A DNA stretch of 64,000 nucleotides from Triglochin maritima (Eukaryota; Streptophyta; Magnoliopsida; Alismatales; Juncaginaceae). The notes beneath the pieces are model-generated. The model saw only the letters and a program-made list of their open reading frames with translations. It was not told where the DNA came from and searched no databases. The position numbers and the translations under genes were made by a program. Location: contig OY821774.1 in the NCBI GenBank assembly GCA_963682175.1, positions 42,670,201-42,734,200 of the forward strand, in the 5' to 3' direction. Shown here one piece after another: positions 47,321 to 60,405 of the stretch; position 1 is the stretch's first letter; each line of letters starts with the position of its first letter.

Positions 47321-50184
47321 TCAACGGCGGCACTCCACAAGAATGTACACTGGCTTTCCGTTTAGTCTGCATCGACCCTATGAGTACACGATGAGAAGTC
47401 CTTTTTTCAGAGATATGGTTAAGAGATTATTTAAGTAAACATAATATTGTAAATCATTACAGGAATGTGATCAGTTATCAGCATAAGATAAACATTGAGT
47501 TCTATCATACCTTAAATTTTGGCAAACCGATAACGCAGGCACATTCAAAAACTTCAGCTCCAGCACGCTCTGAGGAAGGCAAAATGGTTAATGGTAACAA
47601 CAAAAAGACATGCTACATACTGCAAAGTTCAAGATTATTAACACAAGTCGTCAATCAGTTAGACTAAATAATGAATGTCAGAAAACAGAGAAATTGTTAA
47701 AGATTACCAAGGAGTCTGATAGCTGCGCACAACGTCCCTCCTGTAGCTACCAAATCGTCAACAACCAACACTCGATCCTTAGTTTGAACAGCTCCAACAT
47801 GCATCTGCAGACAATCATGTCCATATTCGAGCTCGTATTCTTCGGAGATAACTTCACCTGACGAGTTACAGAAACCAGCAGAGGTTAAAAGTAATTCAGA
47901 AGATACCAACTAAAAAAAAATGCAATCGAACTTCACATACTACTATCAATTATTCTACAATCTTGCCAATGGTGATTTAAACTAAACTGTTAATATATAA
48001 CATTACCAGGCAATTTCTTTGGTTTGCGCAACGGAATGAACTTCACCCCAATTGCCAAAGCAATAGGAGGGCCAAATATGAAACCTCTTGCTTCAATTCC
48101 TGGAAATATCATGCACGAGTGAGTGCCACAGTAATCTTTAAAATACTAAGATCAAGGAGGTAGCAACACAATATGTGACGGTTTATTCACCAAAACACTG
48201 AAACAAACACATTAGTGGAAAAAGAATAATCAAAACCACTTTACACCAGAACAAAGAAGATTCCAATCTCCGACAGTTGCCACAAATACAACGGGAGCCA
48301 ATTTGGTGCCTCAAACAAAATGATTTTCCAATAAAAAATCAAAAATCACAGAACAAAAAGGAAAGAAGGAAGTGTTATGGCTCACCAGCAACAGCGGTGA
48401 TGCCTTTGTCCTTGTAGCGCTCGACAAAGATGTCAACTGCATCCTTCAACGCTTTAGGCTGGAGAAGAAGCGTCGTTATGTCATTGAACATGATCCCTGA
48501 GCAAAACCAACAAAAATGGCAACACAAAAACATAAAAAAATATGAAAACAAAAGGTATATGACAGCAAAAATGATAAAAGGATATACAACATTGGCTCAA
48601 TCAAATTAATAAACAAGAAAACAAAAATATGTAAATGAAAGACGTGTAAAAATTAAACAAAACAAGATAAAAACATGATAATTGACAGTCTTAACTAGAC
48701 ACAAACGACAAAATAGAGCATATTAGGAAAATCAAATAAAAGAAAATTAGCAAGCATGATTTTTTGTCAAGAATGCCCACGACACCAAGACAAACATGGA
48801 AATAGAAATGCAAAAAGACTCGCTAAACATGTCCCATAAACATAACTGACTAGCATAACAATGAAAAAATATAGACACAAAGACCAAAATACGAAATACT
48901 ATTAAGCATGACACCACAGAAAATGCACAAACCCAGCAGTATAAAAGCATCAACATTGACATAAAAGTAAAAGAAAGATAATATTATAACATGATTTTTG
49001 AGCAAATTGTGCAAACAACTTGACTAAAACATAAAATAGACAACATAAATAAGGAATGACTCATGACGAACACATTAACAATTAAACGGAAACATGACTT
49101 CTAACAAAAAAAACCCCAAAAAACCAACAACACCATAGCACAAGGTATGACAGGAATATCAAAACTAAAAAATAATAACACACTACAGTGCTACACACGT
49201 TCTAACGCACAAACTTAGGAACAGAAAAACATAATCAAGTGTTTCAATAAACATATTGTAATCACATTCCCTTATCAAGACCAACAAAGCACCATTTCTT
49301 TAGTTTAAAAAAAACCCAAACCCAGCAACATATAAACCTAAGATAACATATATATCATCTAAATAAAAAATTGCTAAACGTGATTGGTTGATTCTGAACG
49401 AAATCCACTGACAACAGAAGAAAACATTAACATAGAACATTAAAAAGTACAGAACAAGCACGTCGTCATACTTTGACTTAAAAATATAAAACCAAAACCA
49501 AAGTACAGAATTACACATTGTTTAGGGACAAAACCCAACAACAACACAAATTAGAAAAACAAAACAAAAGATCATCAAACACATCTCTTGGACAAAACCG
49601 ACAGCACAAACACACATATATAATAACACCCAACATTTCCTTAATAAAACTCACAAAAATCACAAACCTAACAACATAAACCAAAACCATTGGCCAAAAA
49701 GACCTTTTCACAAGAAACCCAATACCCCATCAACTTAAAAAAAACACAAAATAATAATAACAACATCAATAACAGACAAGTGAAAAGAAAGCACCAAAAG
49801 TTTTCTTGGTAGAATCAAAAATCAAAACCATTGACAAAACCAACATTATGCAAGAAACCCAAAACACCAACAACTCAAAAACGAACACAAAAATAATGAA
49901 AACCAAAGACATGCAAAGAAAGGACCAACCTTTTTCTTGACATAACCAAACGAAACAAAACCATTGACAAAAACAACCATTTTGCATGAAACCCAAAACA
50001 AAAAAAACAAAAAACAAAGACATGGGCATGCATGGATTCGTAACATTGTTAGATCCAGACCAGGTTTGGGGAAGTGAGGAACAACCCTGATGGCATCAAA
50101 GATGCCCACAAGCCTTGGGTCATCCACAACACCACCGTCTCCATTCCCATTCTCCTTCTCTCCTCCATCTACCACCTTCACCAT
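47321..50184 (-). CDS. Adenine phosphoribosyltransferase, APT3/4/5-like (six exons)
   Basis: The enzyme converts adenine and PRPP to AMP and pyrophosphate; plant paralogues also act on cytokinin bases. On the - strand, exons 50184-50061, 48496-48386, 48099-48007, 47857-47708, 47569-47511 and 47377-47321 join in frame to 197 aa with GT-AG introns. Key blocks: [80 protein letters not shown] and the PRPP-binding loop [17 protein letters not shown]. The C-terminus [20 protein letters not shown] resembles APT5-type rather than APT1-type proteins. It has no plastid transit peptide, so it is probably cytosolic. The final exon encodes only 18 residues and stops after ILVECRR, slightly shorter than usual. 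Intron 1 is 1.56 kb and A-rich on the + strand. Confidence 0.94.
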
Positions 50185-51320
50185 TCTCCTCTCCTTTTCT
50201 TCTCCAAAAAAAAAAGGTGTTGTGTGGGTCTTTTTTTGGTTTCTTGGGTGGTCTGTTGTGTTCTCTTTTCGTATCTAGACTAGATGTTGCATAGAGGTCT
50301 GGCTCTTTAAAGACTTTGCTCTGTTCACTTGGGACATCACATCATGTCATTTTCGTATCATTATCATATTATTACTCTAGATTTTCTTCTTTTGACCTTT
50401 TTTTATTTGGGAATTTAATCAAAACATCCTAATGTTGGGGAGAATTGTTGAGAAGTTTTTTGTTAAAATACTGCTAATAAGTAAATAAGGTATTGGCTTT
50501 ATTTGTGGCATTGTTTGAAGCCTTACTTATAAGTACTAAAGACACCTGATGCAGCTCGAGAGAGAGAGATTCAAGAAAGATGGATGAGAGAAAGAAAAAA
50601 AAGAGAAGGAGAGAGAGAGATGAGAAATTTTTAATTTTTTTTATAAAAGATAGAATTTGTAAATTTTACAATTAGTTAATAATTAATTAACAATAAATTA
50701 TACTTCAACCAATACTGTTAGTTGCAATGGAGTGAGACTTTCGAAAATTTAATTGTGATGCGTGTACTATGTTTGTTTTCTTATGACATATAAACAAATA
50801 AGTGTGGAGTGATGACTGTTTGGAATTGCAGTCTTTTAAAATGACACGTAAGTAATTAATCATATTTTTTAAAGTTGACCAATTGGATCTCTAAATAATA
50901 TAGTTTGCAAAACAATTATGAACACTACTTATGTCTCATTACACAAATCACACAATAACTGATTGTGGAATATTTGGAACCTAAAAAACAATGAACATGT
51001 TAATATAAACTATGAAAATACAAGTGTAGAACAAACAAACCATTATCTACAACCACACTTAAAGTTCGTGGGAAGATTATCTGAAGTTTCACAAAGTAGG
51101 CCTCTGTAGTTAATTCCAAAGAAGTCCTTTAATTTCCTTTGAGAATTCCAAAAAGGGTTGTTAATCGCAGCATTATTGTTTATTAATTACTTGGGGTTTG
51201 GTGTTTGCTTTGGCAACTTTGACAGGTGGGTTGGATTTGGTGAAGATATTTACTCACATGCCAACTGCCAAATGTGTTGTAGTAAGATATTTACTTCACA
51301 TTCTGTCTTATTAAATGAAT
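50185..51320. promoter_or_regulatory. APT promoter side and spacer
   Basis: Immediately upstream of the APT start (on the - strand) is a purine-rich leader (GGAGAAGAAAAGGAGAGG). A GA-rich tract follows at 50560-50622. The rest is AT-rich intergenic sequence with no gene or repeat that I can name. Confidence 0.4.
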
Positions 51321-51328
51321 CCTCCCGT

Positions 51329-51844
51329 TAGGTTTGGCTATTGACAAGAAACACGATAACACAACATGAAAAATTTGTGTCTGGGTTTACTGATTTCGTG
51401 TCGTGTTCGTGTTTGACTAATTGGATACCCGAAAGTACACGAAAACCGATTACCCGATTACAGATTACTTGACTATCTGATTACCCAAGTTTCCAATTAC
51501 CCAAATACCAAGCTATCCAATTACCCAAATACCAAATTAACAATTATCCTATTAACAATTCAGGGAAATTGTGTATTTTCGTGTACAATTTTCCGTGTAC
51601 AAGTTTCGTGTAACTTTGTGTATAATAGTATATTGTGTCGTGTCGTTGGTACACGATATGTACAAGAATTTTTTTTTTGTGTACAAACAGTGTCGTGTTG
51701 ACATTGTTACAACCGTGTCGTGTTCGTGTCCCCAAAACGAGACACGAAATCAAACCGCGTCGTGTTCGTGTCTCCGAAAAATGTCTAATACACACGAAAT
51801 TACATGACACCAAAGTACATGAAACGACACGATTGTTAGGCCTA
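51329..51844. mobile_element. Small hAT-like non-autonomous element
   Basis: Begins TAGGTTTGGCTATTGACAAG and ends ACGATTGTTAGGCCTA, with CGTGTCGTGTTCGTG words in the subterminal parts as in the repeat at 21767. Flanks CCTCCCGT (51321-51328) and CCTCTAGT (51845-51852) agree at six of eight positions, consistent with an aged 8-bp duplication. 516 bp, no coding capacity. Confidence 0.65.
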
Positions 51845-51852
51845 CCTCTAGT

Positions 51853-53759
51853 GTCAGTAGTGTGGACGGTAGACAACCAAATCTTAATCAGATCTTTGAC
51901 ACTGTTTGTTTATTCCAATCCAGCAATTTCTTCGGAGTCCCTATCACTAGTATATCTACTTCAAAGCTCCAAACTATACGTGCCCTCATTACATTACATG
52001 TACATGTTACAACTTACATGTCACATTCTTTTGAGCTTGTATTTATGCATGTAGATTCAATTTTAAGGCAAATTGGAAGTTGTATAGTTGATTCTATGTG
52101 TTCTATTAGTTACTAGAAAGCAATCATAGGGGCAATTTTGGGCATTGAAATTGGGGGAATATGTGAATGTAATTCAAGTAGATCAACAATGAGCCACATA
52201 TATGCACAAACTGTTTTGTATATGAAGAAGAACAGAAAAAATGCTGCAATAGCAAATGTGCTTGGTTCGACAAATGTCTAGTCCTTGGGCACCGGATTCA
52301 ATAGTTATTCTTCTTCTCCAAAATATATAGAAACAGTCGGGTTGCCATAAGAATGGATCAGTTTGCTACAAAAAAAACTTAAGCTTAAACGTTTCCTAGA
52401 TTAACCGGTGACAACAACCACATAGACAGATCAGTTGGCATTTAGAAAATAGAAGAGTTACATAACCATATGAATAGATTGGTTTGCTTTCAAAAAAAAA
52501 AAAGTTAGAGTCAAGTTTTTCTAAGTAATTAAGGGTGCATTCCATACTGTGAGTGGTTTCCAAATTACTCCAACTAGATCGCAACACATTCTCCATATTT
52601 AGTAACCAATTGGTAATCCAATAACCAACCTTGATCTCATTCAAAACTTACTAAAAATAAAAGAGTCTTGATACACGGATGTACCATGTCCGGGACGTGC
52701 TCCACGTCATCATCTATGTTATCATTTTTTATGTTTTTTTTATTTTATTGTTCAAAAATACGGTTTTTAATAAAGTAAGAGACGGTTCATTTCTCCAATA
52801 GTAGACAATTTAAATGCAAAGAATAGATACACATCTATCACGCGTGGGACCCACATCAGTCCCGCGGGACACATCAGTCCTGCGTTGGGACGCACCAGTA
52901 TTGCACGGGACACGCATCAGCCCGCGTGAGACACAAATTTGTCTCACAACACACACATCTATGTATATAAGAATATCACATGGATTGAAAACCAAATGGC
53001 ACAGTTTATCACGTCCTTTAATTTTGGAAACAAATTAAATATTTGATAAAATGCTCAACATGCATGCAACTTGAAAGAATCATGTGTCTTCATGTCGTGA
53101 CTGTTATAAAGAACGTGTTAAAAGAAGTCCATAATTTATTTTCCAAAATAAAAATACCCATTGCATGCATGCATGCATGATGGATGATCAAGTTGTAAGC
53201 CACAACCATCCACTCGACAAATGGATTATCAAATTGTTGTACAATTTTATAATTGATGCTCAGAGCAATCTTTGGACTTGGCCGCTCATCGTAGATCTTC
53301 ATGAATTTCCGTACATTCTTCGCCGAATTGAAACTGATAATTAAACAACTCTATATAAGAGCACATTTTGTGTAGCACATTTTGTATAACATAATTAACT
53401 ACGAGATCATATAAGTTATAAATGTCAACTCTAATTTTCAGCAATGGAAGTAAAGAGGAAAAAGGGAAAGACAAGCAAACAACATATATAGCCTTTAATA
53501 AACAGACTCCACTCATGCATAGATGCAATGAACTCAAACTAAACTTTGGTAAATCCGTTGGAGGAGTACATTGATAACAAGAGTATCTCTTGGACATTGT
53601 GACTTCAACTTCTGGTGTTGTAGTTGCATAAGATAATACACCTGAACAGTGCATGGTATCATTAACTCTTCAGTCCCATTAATCTTTGATTCTTCCCGTG
53701 TAGATATATTTTTCCAAAATTAATGTATTTAGCTGTAGACAATTGACACAAACATTAAG
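51853..53759. other. Intergenic with short repeats
   Basis: No gene recognised. 52838-52945 holds about five diverged copies of a roughly 20-bp unit around GCGGGACACATCAGTCC. A GCAT tetranucleotide run is at 53160-53178. The remainder is AT-rich. Confidence 0.4.
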
Positions 53760-53969
53760 TGTTATAAATTAATGATCAATTAAAAGGCCAAGAAGTTGAT
53801 GGAGAATGTGGGAGTTGTATTTCATTTCATTGTCATCTCCAAATGCGTACAATAGTCTCATATATATATGATGAATATATAGTAGGAGTTACAACCAAAT
53901 AAATGGAATTACATCATATTAATAATAATAACAATCTACATAAATAGTGGCACAGGTAGAAAAATGGGG

Positions 53970-54332
53970 AATTACGTCGCCATGTCACGTCGGGTATTAA
54001 TTACCCGACGTAAAATAAACTTGTCACATCGATTGAACATAAACCGACGTGATATAGTATATATTACGTCAGTTTATGTTCAACCGACGTGACATACTAA
54101 CATGTTACGTCGGTTGAACAACAACTGACTTGATAGAGGTTTATATCACGTTGGTTGTTGGTCAACCGATGTGTTTTATGTATATTGTCATGTCAGTTGG
54201 AGGAAATCCGATGTGATTAGTTTTTTTTTAAAAACCAAATAATTTTGATAACGTGTGTCACATCGGTTTTAATAAAATTGACGTGTTTGGGTGGCCTTAT
54301 CACGTTAGTTTTGAGAAAAACGATGTGTTATG
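53970..54332. repeat. Array of short ACGTCGGTT hairpins, CACTA-like
   Basis: About eight consecutive units pair an arm of the type TGTCACGTCGGTT with AACCGACGTGACA across a loop of 5-10 nt, each unit about 32-36 bp, joined by short AT-rich spacers. Arms drift gradually along the array. Arrays of this kind are known in subterminal regions of plant CACTA (En/Spm) elements, but no CACTA terminus is visible here. Confidence 0.7.
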
Positions 54333-54429
54333 TTCTTTTTTTTTGAAATCCGTTCCATCTTCTTGTTTACCATGTTCTCACACAAACACAATCCAAATCT
54401 GTGTTTCTTCCGCCCCAACCCGTCGCCAC

Positions 54430-54665
54430 CAACGCACACCTCCACAAAGCCTCCAGCCCGACCTCACCCCAACACATCACGCGATCCAACCCACACTGCA
54501 TCACCTCTGAGCCAACACCCACGACCACCTCCGCCCCACAACCTTCGCACACCTCCGACCAAACTCACCACCCACGACCACCTCTGCCCTACAACCTTTG
54601 CGCACCGCAACACCTCCGACCAAACTCACCACCCACGACCACCTCCGCCCCAACGCACCCCCCCC
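54430..54665. repeat. Degenerate tandem repeats, CCACGACCACCTCCGCCC type
   Basis: Three to four copies of a unit containing CCACGACCACCTCCGCCCC followed by ACCTCCGACCAAACTCACC, with spacing 50-65 bp, ending in a C-rich and CA-rich run at 54658-54685. The open frames here are Pro/Thr/His-rich by-products of the repeat and are not called as genes. Confidence 0.6.
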
Positions 54666-56340
54666 CCCCCACACACACACACATACCACACCACTCCCCA
54701 ACTCCTCTGGCCACCAACAACTCATCGAGGTCCTCCGTACTCACTGTGCTCCTCCGAACTCGACGCCTCCAAAATATTCATGCACGACTCTCAACTTGAT
54801 TAAGGTCCACTCTCAACATGAATTTTTTAGTAACATTATGTTTCAAAGTTTTACTAACATTATGTTCTTATGTCAAAGTTTGAGTTTTGTTACCTATTAC
54901 TTGTTTCAATTGAGTTTTGTACTATATGAGTACACACCACAAGTTGCCAATATTGTTGAGCGAGGATTTTCTTTGATTTTAGTTAGGTTTAATTGTTTCT
55001 CCAAAGCTTAGTTGGGTATTAGAACCTTGATATTTGTCTTGGGTTGTAAGTTTGAACTTGAGTTTTTATTTAGAACGCACCTTACCTGTGAATCTTATTT
55101 GAACCTTGCATGCATCCTATTGCATGATCAACTATTAGTTTCTACCATTACTTATTTAAATGATTAGTTAAGTGATTAATATATAGTTGTGTTGAAATAA
55201 CTACTTAAGTGAATGATTGTATTGAAGTTTTTTGTTATATAGTTGTGGCTTGTTTGTATTTTTTCCCACAGGAATTTTTTTATTAATAAGAAATTTTAGG
55301 GGAGGTTCTGCCAAAATTCTTAAATATTAGGTTCATTTTCTATTACGATTGTTTGTGTTGTTGTGTAGATGACAATAAATCGAAATTGGATTTTTGCATG
55401 TCGGTTGAGTGGTGAGTATGAGTACGGAGTTGATAAGTTTCTAGAGTTTGCACAAAATGAAACAACAAGAGAAAAAAAAGGATCCCTGGTTTGGAAAAAG
55501 AAAACTTTTGGTCATCCGTAATTCTGTTAACCACTATGGCATATACCAAAGAATCATGTACACATGCACGTAGGGAGAAGAAAAAGCATCATACGTTGCT
55601 TTAGTATAAGAAATTAACCTGACAATGAAATACTTCATCTATCGAGGCATCCATCAAGATCGATGTTTTGTTTCTTTTAGACGAGATAGATACTCATCGT
55701 GTTGATAACGTGTTATAAAATAATGATCAAGTAAAATGATAAGAGGTTGAGGGAGAATGATGAAGTTGTATTTCATTTCATTGTTCTCTCCAAATATGTA
55801 CAATAGCCTCCTATATATATATGATGAATAGATAGTAGAGATCACAACCAAATAAATAGAATTACACCATATTAATAATAATAACAATGTACTTAAATGG
55901 TGAGAGTTAAGGAAGGTGAATCGTCTATCATCCGGAAATAATAATAAGACATTTGGATTTCATAACATTAAGTTGGTAATAAGTTTTTTGAAATTTCCAG
56001 ACAAAAAGAAATTGCCTATCCAATATAATCACGTTAGAGATTTCAAGAAATTCTACTTATCATTTTTTTGTCCGGCAGAAATTATTATTTCCGGATGTTG
56101 AGATTTTTTTGTTTTCAGAAAATCTAATTTTTCCAAAAATTATCAAACCGGAGATATCGTTAATCTTCCCAATCAACCCTTACACATCCAAGTACAAGAG
56201 TTTAGAAGAATAGAAGACATTTCCGCACAACGTGGAGAACATGGTCACAACTCACAGGAATCATAATAATTAACCTAACTTTTTAATCATTAAATGAAAG
56301 TCAAACAACGTGGAAAAGAGAACATTGAATACATCTAGAG

Positions 56341-57130
56341 TAGGGGTGTAATCGATCTCTAAACGAGCGATCCGAGTCTGCTCAAGATCGGCTCGTTAAG
56401 GGTTTTGAGCGGAAAATTCTGCTCGTGCTCGGTTCGATCTGCTCGCGAGCGGCTCGTTAACCTAAACCTTTTTTTGGTATTGAATTCCTAATAATGTTGT
56501 CCTAATAAGTAAATTATAAAATTACTTAAGACAAATATAATAATAGTTACTAACACAATCTTAAAATTAACACCTAAAATAAAACACAATCTTATAAATT
56601 ATACGACAACATTAACATCTTATAAATAAGATTATACACTTGGATCAAACAAAATCAACACAATATTAAAATCAAACACAATCTTCTAAATTGTAGGACA
56701 ACTCACAACATCAACATCTTATAAATAAGATCATCTACCTGACTCAAACCTTAATTTATTTGAACTTTTGGTGTAGAAAAGAATGAGAAAAAAATAATAA
56801 TGAAAAAAATGAAAAGTTTAGTACTAATATGGTTTTGATTCTAATTAGTATTTTGATTTGGTTTGTTAAATGGATTGTTGGGTTTGGTAAATTAGTTTAA
56901 CACTTTACCGATTGGGTAATTGGATAGAATATTCAGGTTAATCAAATAATTGGATATAGTAATCAGGTTTCGAGCGATAATTGAGCGAACATCGAGCGAG
57001 TATCGAGCGAGCGGGGTCTGCTCGTGCTCGACTCATTACTAACCGATCCGAGCAATTTCCAGCAAAATCAGAGCAAAATGGAGCGAACATCGAGCGATCT
57101 ATCGATCCCGAGCAGAACTTGACAGCCCTA
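56341..57130. mobile_element. Non-autonomous hAT element with perfect 8-bp TSD
   Basis: Starts TAGGGGTGTAATCGATC and ends AACTTGACAGCCCTA, flanked by identical ATCTAGAG (56333-56340 and 57131-57138). GAGCGA/TCGCTC and CTGCTCG words crowd both ends and the middle is AT-rich. 790 bp, no transposase. Confidence 0.88.
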
Positions 57131-57639
57131 ATCTAGAGTTAGTTGACAAGATCACTAAAGCACTATTGTTTTTTGGATCCGGATTAGACTGAGATTCGAG
57201 CCTTGCTGGGCCATTATATTCCTTAGGTTTTTTTAAATTTATTAAAATACTTCTCTCTCGTTTTGTATAAACCTCTCAACTAATCTCATCTTTTTTGCAC
57301 CAATTTCTTTAACTCTTCTTCTAAATCTCTCCAAATTTGTCTTCAAGTCTTCTATTTTGTTTTGATTTTGTTGGAAACGGATCGAGTTTTAGCTAAAGCT
57401 ACAAGCAGACCGTTGACCGCTCGAATTTGCGACTCATCCGCTCTTCATTTCCCAGATTTTCTAATCTTTTTAGTAGTTAATTTTAGTTCAGCAATCATCA
57501 TCATGACTTTCTCATTTATGAAAAAAATCACTTTTTGTTTGCATTTTTACTAATTTACATGACTTTAACATTTGAATCTGAAGATAATGATAACCCCCAT
57601 CCTTTTAATCCACCTAGATCTACGAGTAAAAATACTAGA

Positions 57640-59030
57640 AAAAGAACTAGCAAAGTATGAAATGATTTTGATAAATGACAAATTAGTGAGAGATAACTGC
57701 TACTTGTAAATCATGTGGTAAAGTACTTTCGGCTAAGTCAAGTGGAGTAACTAATTATTTAAGTAGACACTTAATTTCATGTAAACGTAAGCATGCATCA
57801 CTGGTACTAGATTCACGTCAATCAGTTTTAGACTCAACTAGTGGAACTTTAAATTTTAGAAAATATCGTCCAATTAAATGTAGAAAGATAATTGTTGATT
57901 TCATAATTAGAGATGAATTACCATTTAGCTCATGTGAATCTAAAGCCATTGGGGATGTAATTCTCTACCATAATCTGCAATTTAAACCATATTGTAGAAA
58001 CATACTTAAAAATGTTGCATTTGATAAATTCGATAAAGAAAAAAAAATCATGATTAGTTATTTTTCATCGATAAACAATAAGATAACATTAATTAGTGAT
58101 GTTTGGACCGGTCTAAATAATTATCCTTACTGTTGTGTAACTGTTCATTATCTAGATGATTCATGGTGTTTAAATATACAAAAATATTTATTTTTTACCT
58201 ATTTTGCATTCACACACTACAAATGTTATATTTGATCACATTAAAAATATCATGGTAGCTAATAATATTGAAAATGAAGTTTATTCAATTGCATTTGATA
58301 ATGCTACTAATAACAGCTCATCAATAAAAATGCTTATAAATTATTGTCATCCACTTGTAGATGGTTTGCTCTTTCATATTAGATAAGTTTATCATACATT
58401 GAACTTGATAGTACAAGATGGACTTGACATAATTAAACCATACTTAGAAAATGTTAGGACTTTAGGAAATTTTGTATATATAATCATGTTAAACCTAGGA
58501 TGTTTAAAATAGATGTCTCCCATAGATGAAATTCTACGTATGAAATGTTAAAATATTGTTATCCTTATAATCTTGCAATTATAACATTTTATAATGAAAA
58601 AAAGAGTACATGTTAACCCTCATAGATTAGGATAATTGTAAAATTATGTTAGGTTTTTTAAAACTTTTTTTCACTTTCACTAATAGATTAAGTGGACAAT
58701 ATTAACTCACCTCTAACATATTTATCTATGAATTGCTTCCAATTACTAGAGTATTTGCGAAATAAAGGTCAAATGCTAATTTTGTTGAAACTTTAAATGT
58801 AATGGAGACTAAGTTTAATAAATATTGGAATCCTCATCTATTTAGTTTTTGTTTAGCTTTCATTATGAATTATTAAACTTTTCAAAATCATGTAGATAAT
58901 TGTAAGTCATTGTTAAACAAATATTTTGAGGAATATAAAAGACTACATGATGTAAGTCAAATGAGTTCAAATGTTGTTAGTTCATCATCACAACCACATG
59001 GAATAGAGTCAGATGATGATGACTCCAAAT
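57640..59030 (+). pseudogene. hAT superfamily transposase, decayed
   Basis: The remnant of a zf-BED/hAT transposase. A BED-type zinc finger is readable at 57698-57790 (CKSCGKVLSA...NYLSRHLISC). Then KNVAFDKF, an ITLISDVWTGLNNYPYCCVTVHYLDDSW block (58080-58165), EVYSIAFDNATNNSS (58277-58320) and LNLIVQDGLDIIKPYLENVR (58401-58460) follow the family order. A C-terminal KYWNPHLFSF is near 58820. Frames shift at least three times and stops interrupt; the dimerisation domain is not recognisable. No terminal repeats could be tied to it, and the 56341 element next to it has its own boundaries. Confidence 0.8.
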
Positions 59031-60050
59031 AGAATTGGTTAAGTTAAAAAAATTAGTTTAAAATAAAACACAGAAGGAATTAACTGGATATTTAAACACT
59101 GAAATTTACTTAACTAATGTTGAGTTAAAAGCTTTTGATGATTTAGATTGGTGAAAAAAGAACGCAGGTAGGTTTCTACGGGTCTCCTTGATGATACAAG
59201 ACTTATTATGTCCTCCGGCGTCAACTGTGGCGTCAGAGTTTGCATTTAGCACATCTAAACGTGTGTTGACTGACAAGAGACAAAGCATGTCTGACAAGTA
59301 AATCAAGATGAACATATGCCTGAAGGATTGGATGGAGGATACAAACAGAATGCAAAACATGTGTCTTAACGACAACAGCGATGATGAAGATTGAAGACGA
59401 ATCAACTAAACCATTTTGTTTAAGGAGTATTTATTTTCTAATACCCCTTAGGTTTTTTCATTACTCTTTAGGTTTAGCTAGCCTCATGGCTGTTTTCATA
59501 TGTAACCAATTATTGTTTCTAGATTTGAGTCAACAATTATTTATTTATTTATTTTGGGAGAAAAACAAATTGTGTTTGTGCTTGTTAATTCAATTGTGAT
59601 TGTAACTTACTTCAAATTAAAAAAAACGATCCAAAAAATTGAAATTCGAAAAACCCAGTCCAGGCCACTGTGCAGGGTTCTGACCGTCGTGACGTACCCG
59701 ACCCGACACGAGTCCCAGGATTAATCCACATCCATCATTTTTCAATGGAAGCTAGTGTAGGGTATTATATCATAGTTAAAATATGGTTCTTACGGGTGGT
59801 TTAACAAAATATGTTTTAATTACAAAAAAATACTTTTTATTAGGTACATTATGGGTGTTAATACACGGACGCGCGCCATGTCACCGGTCATGTAAGCAAA
59901 TGTGGGGGTTTCCAATAAAAGAATCATGATTTGTGGATTCTGTAAATAATTAACAATTTGTGATTGCCGATAAAAAAAGAAACATTTTGTTTCCCAACAA
60001 AGTAGATTTCCAAAAAAAGACTGGACACATGCCAAACAAACTCTAAACTT
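59031..60050. other. Spacer without recognised genes
   Basis: AT-rich sequence. Short frames at 59106-59599 have no domain. A poly(A)-like run lies near 59620. Nothing further supportable. Confidence 0.3.
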
Positions 60051-60405
60051 ACTTGTGTCCAGAATGTGTCTAGAGTATCCAAACCTGGACACAAGCTAGT
60101 TCAAAGTGTGTCCAGCAATCTGTCAAAAGCGTGTTAAGAGTGTGTCCAACAATCAGTCCAATCATGGACACGAGTCAATCGAGTGTGTGTCCAAACCTGG
60201 ACACGAATGTTAAGATTGTGTCCATTATCGTATACAGTGTGTCCAGAGTTTGTCCATTTTGTGTCCAGATTATGTTCAGAGTGTCCAAACCTGGACACGA
60301 GCTAGTTCAAAGTGTGTCCAGCAGTCTTTCTAGAGCATGTCAAGAGTGTCCAATAACCACTTCAATCTTGAACACAAGTCAGTTCAGTGTGTGTCTACAG
60401 TGTGA
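60050..60405. repeat. GTGTCCA / TGGACAC repeat field
   Basis: About twenty GTGTCCA-like heptamers in both orientations within 350 bp. A longer unit, TCCAAACCTGGACAC followed by AGCTAGTTCAAAGTGTGTCC, occurs at about 60079 and 60280, with a shorter copy at 60190. The layout resembles subterminal repeat fields of DNA transposons, but no terminal repeat was found. Confidence 0.65.

Larger units (their letters stand above)
53760..55892 (-). mobile_element. Small LTR retroelement (TRIM/LARD-like), 181-bp LTRs
   Basis: Direct repeats 53760-53940 and 55711-55892 are about 85-90% alike by eye, start TGTTATAAA and the left one ends TCTACA. On the - strand, the sequence after the 55711 end reads CGTTATCAACACGATGAG, close to the primer-binding text found next to LTRs of Ale/Retrofit-type copia elements. 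Flanks TTAAG and TTAAA match at four of five positions. The roughly 1.8-kb interior has no gag or pol. It contains a hairpin array (53970-54330) and a Pro/Thr-rich open stretch (54400-54800). Orientation is set by the primer-site candidate. Confidence 0.6.

Noticed and set aside
54330..54803. Pro/Thr/His-rich open frames in several phases
   Set aside because: All three + frames stay open because the DNA is a C-rich tandem repeat; no sign of selection for one frame.
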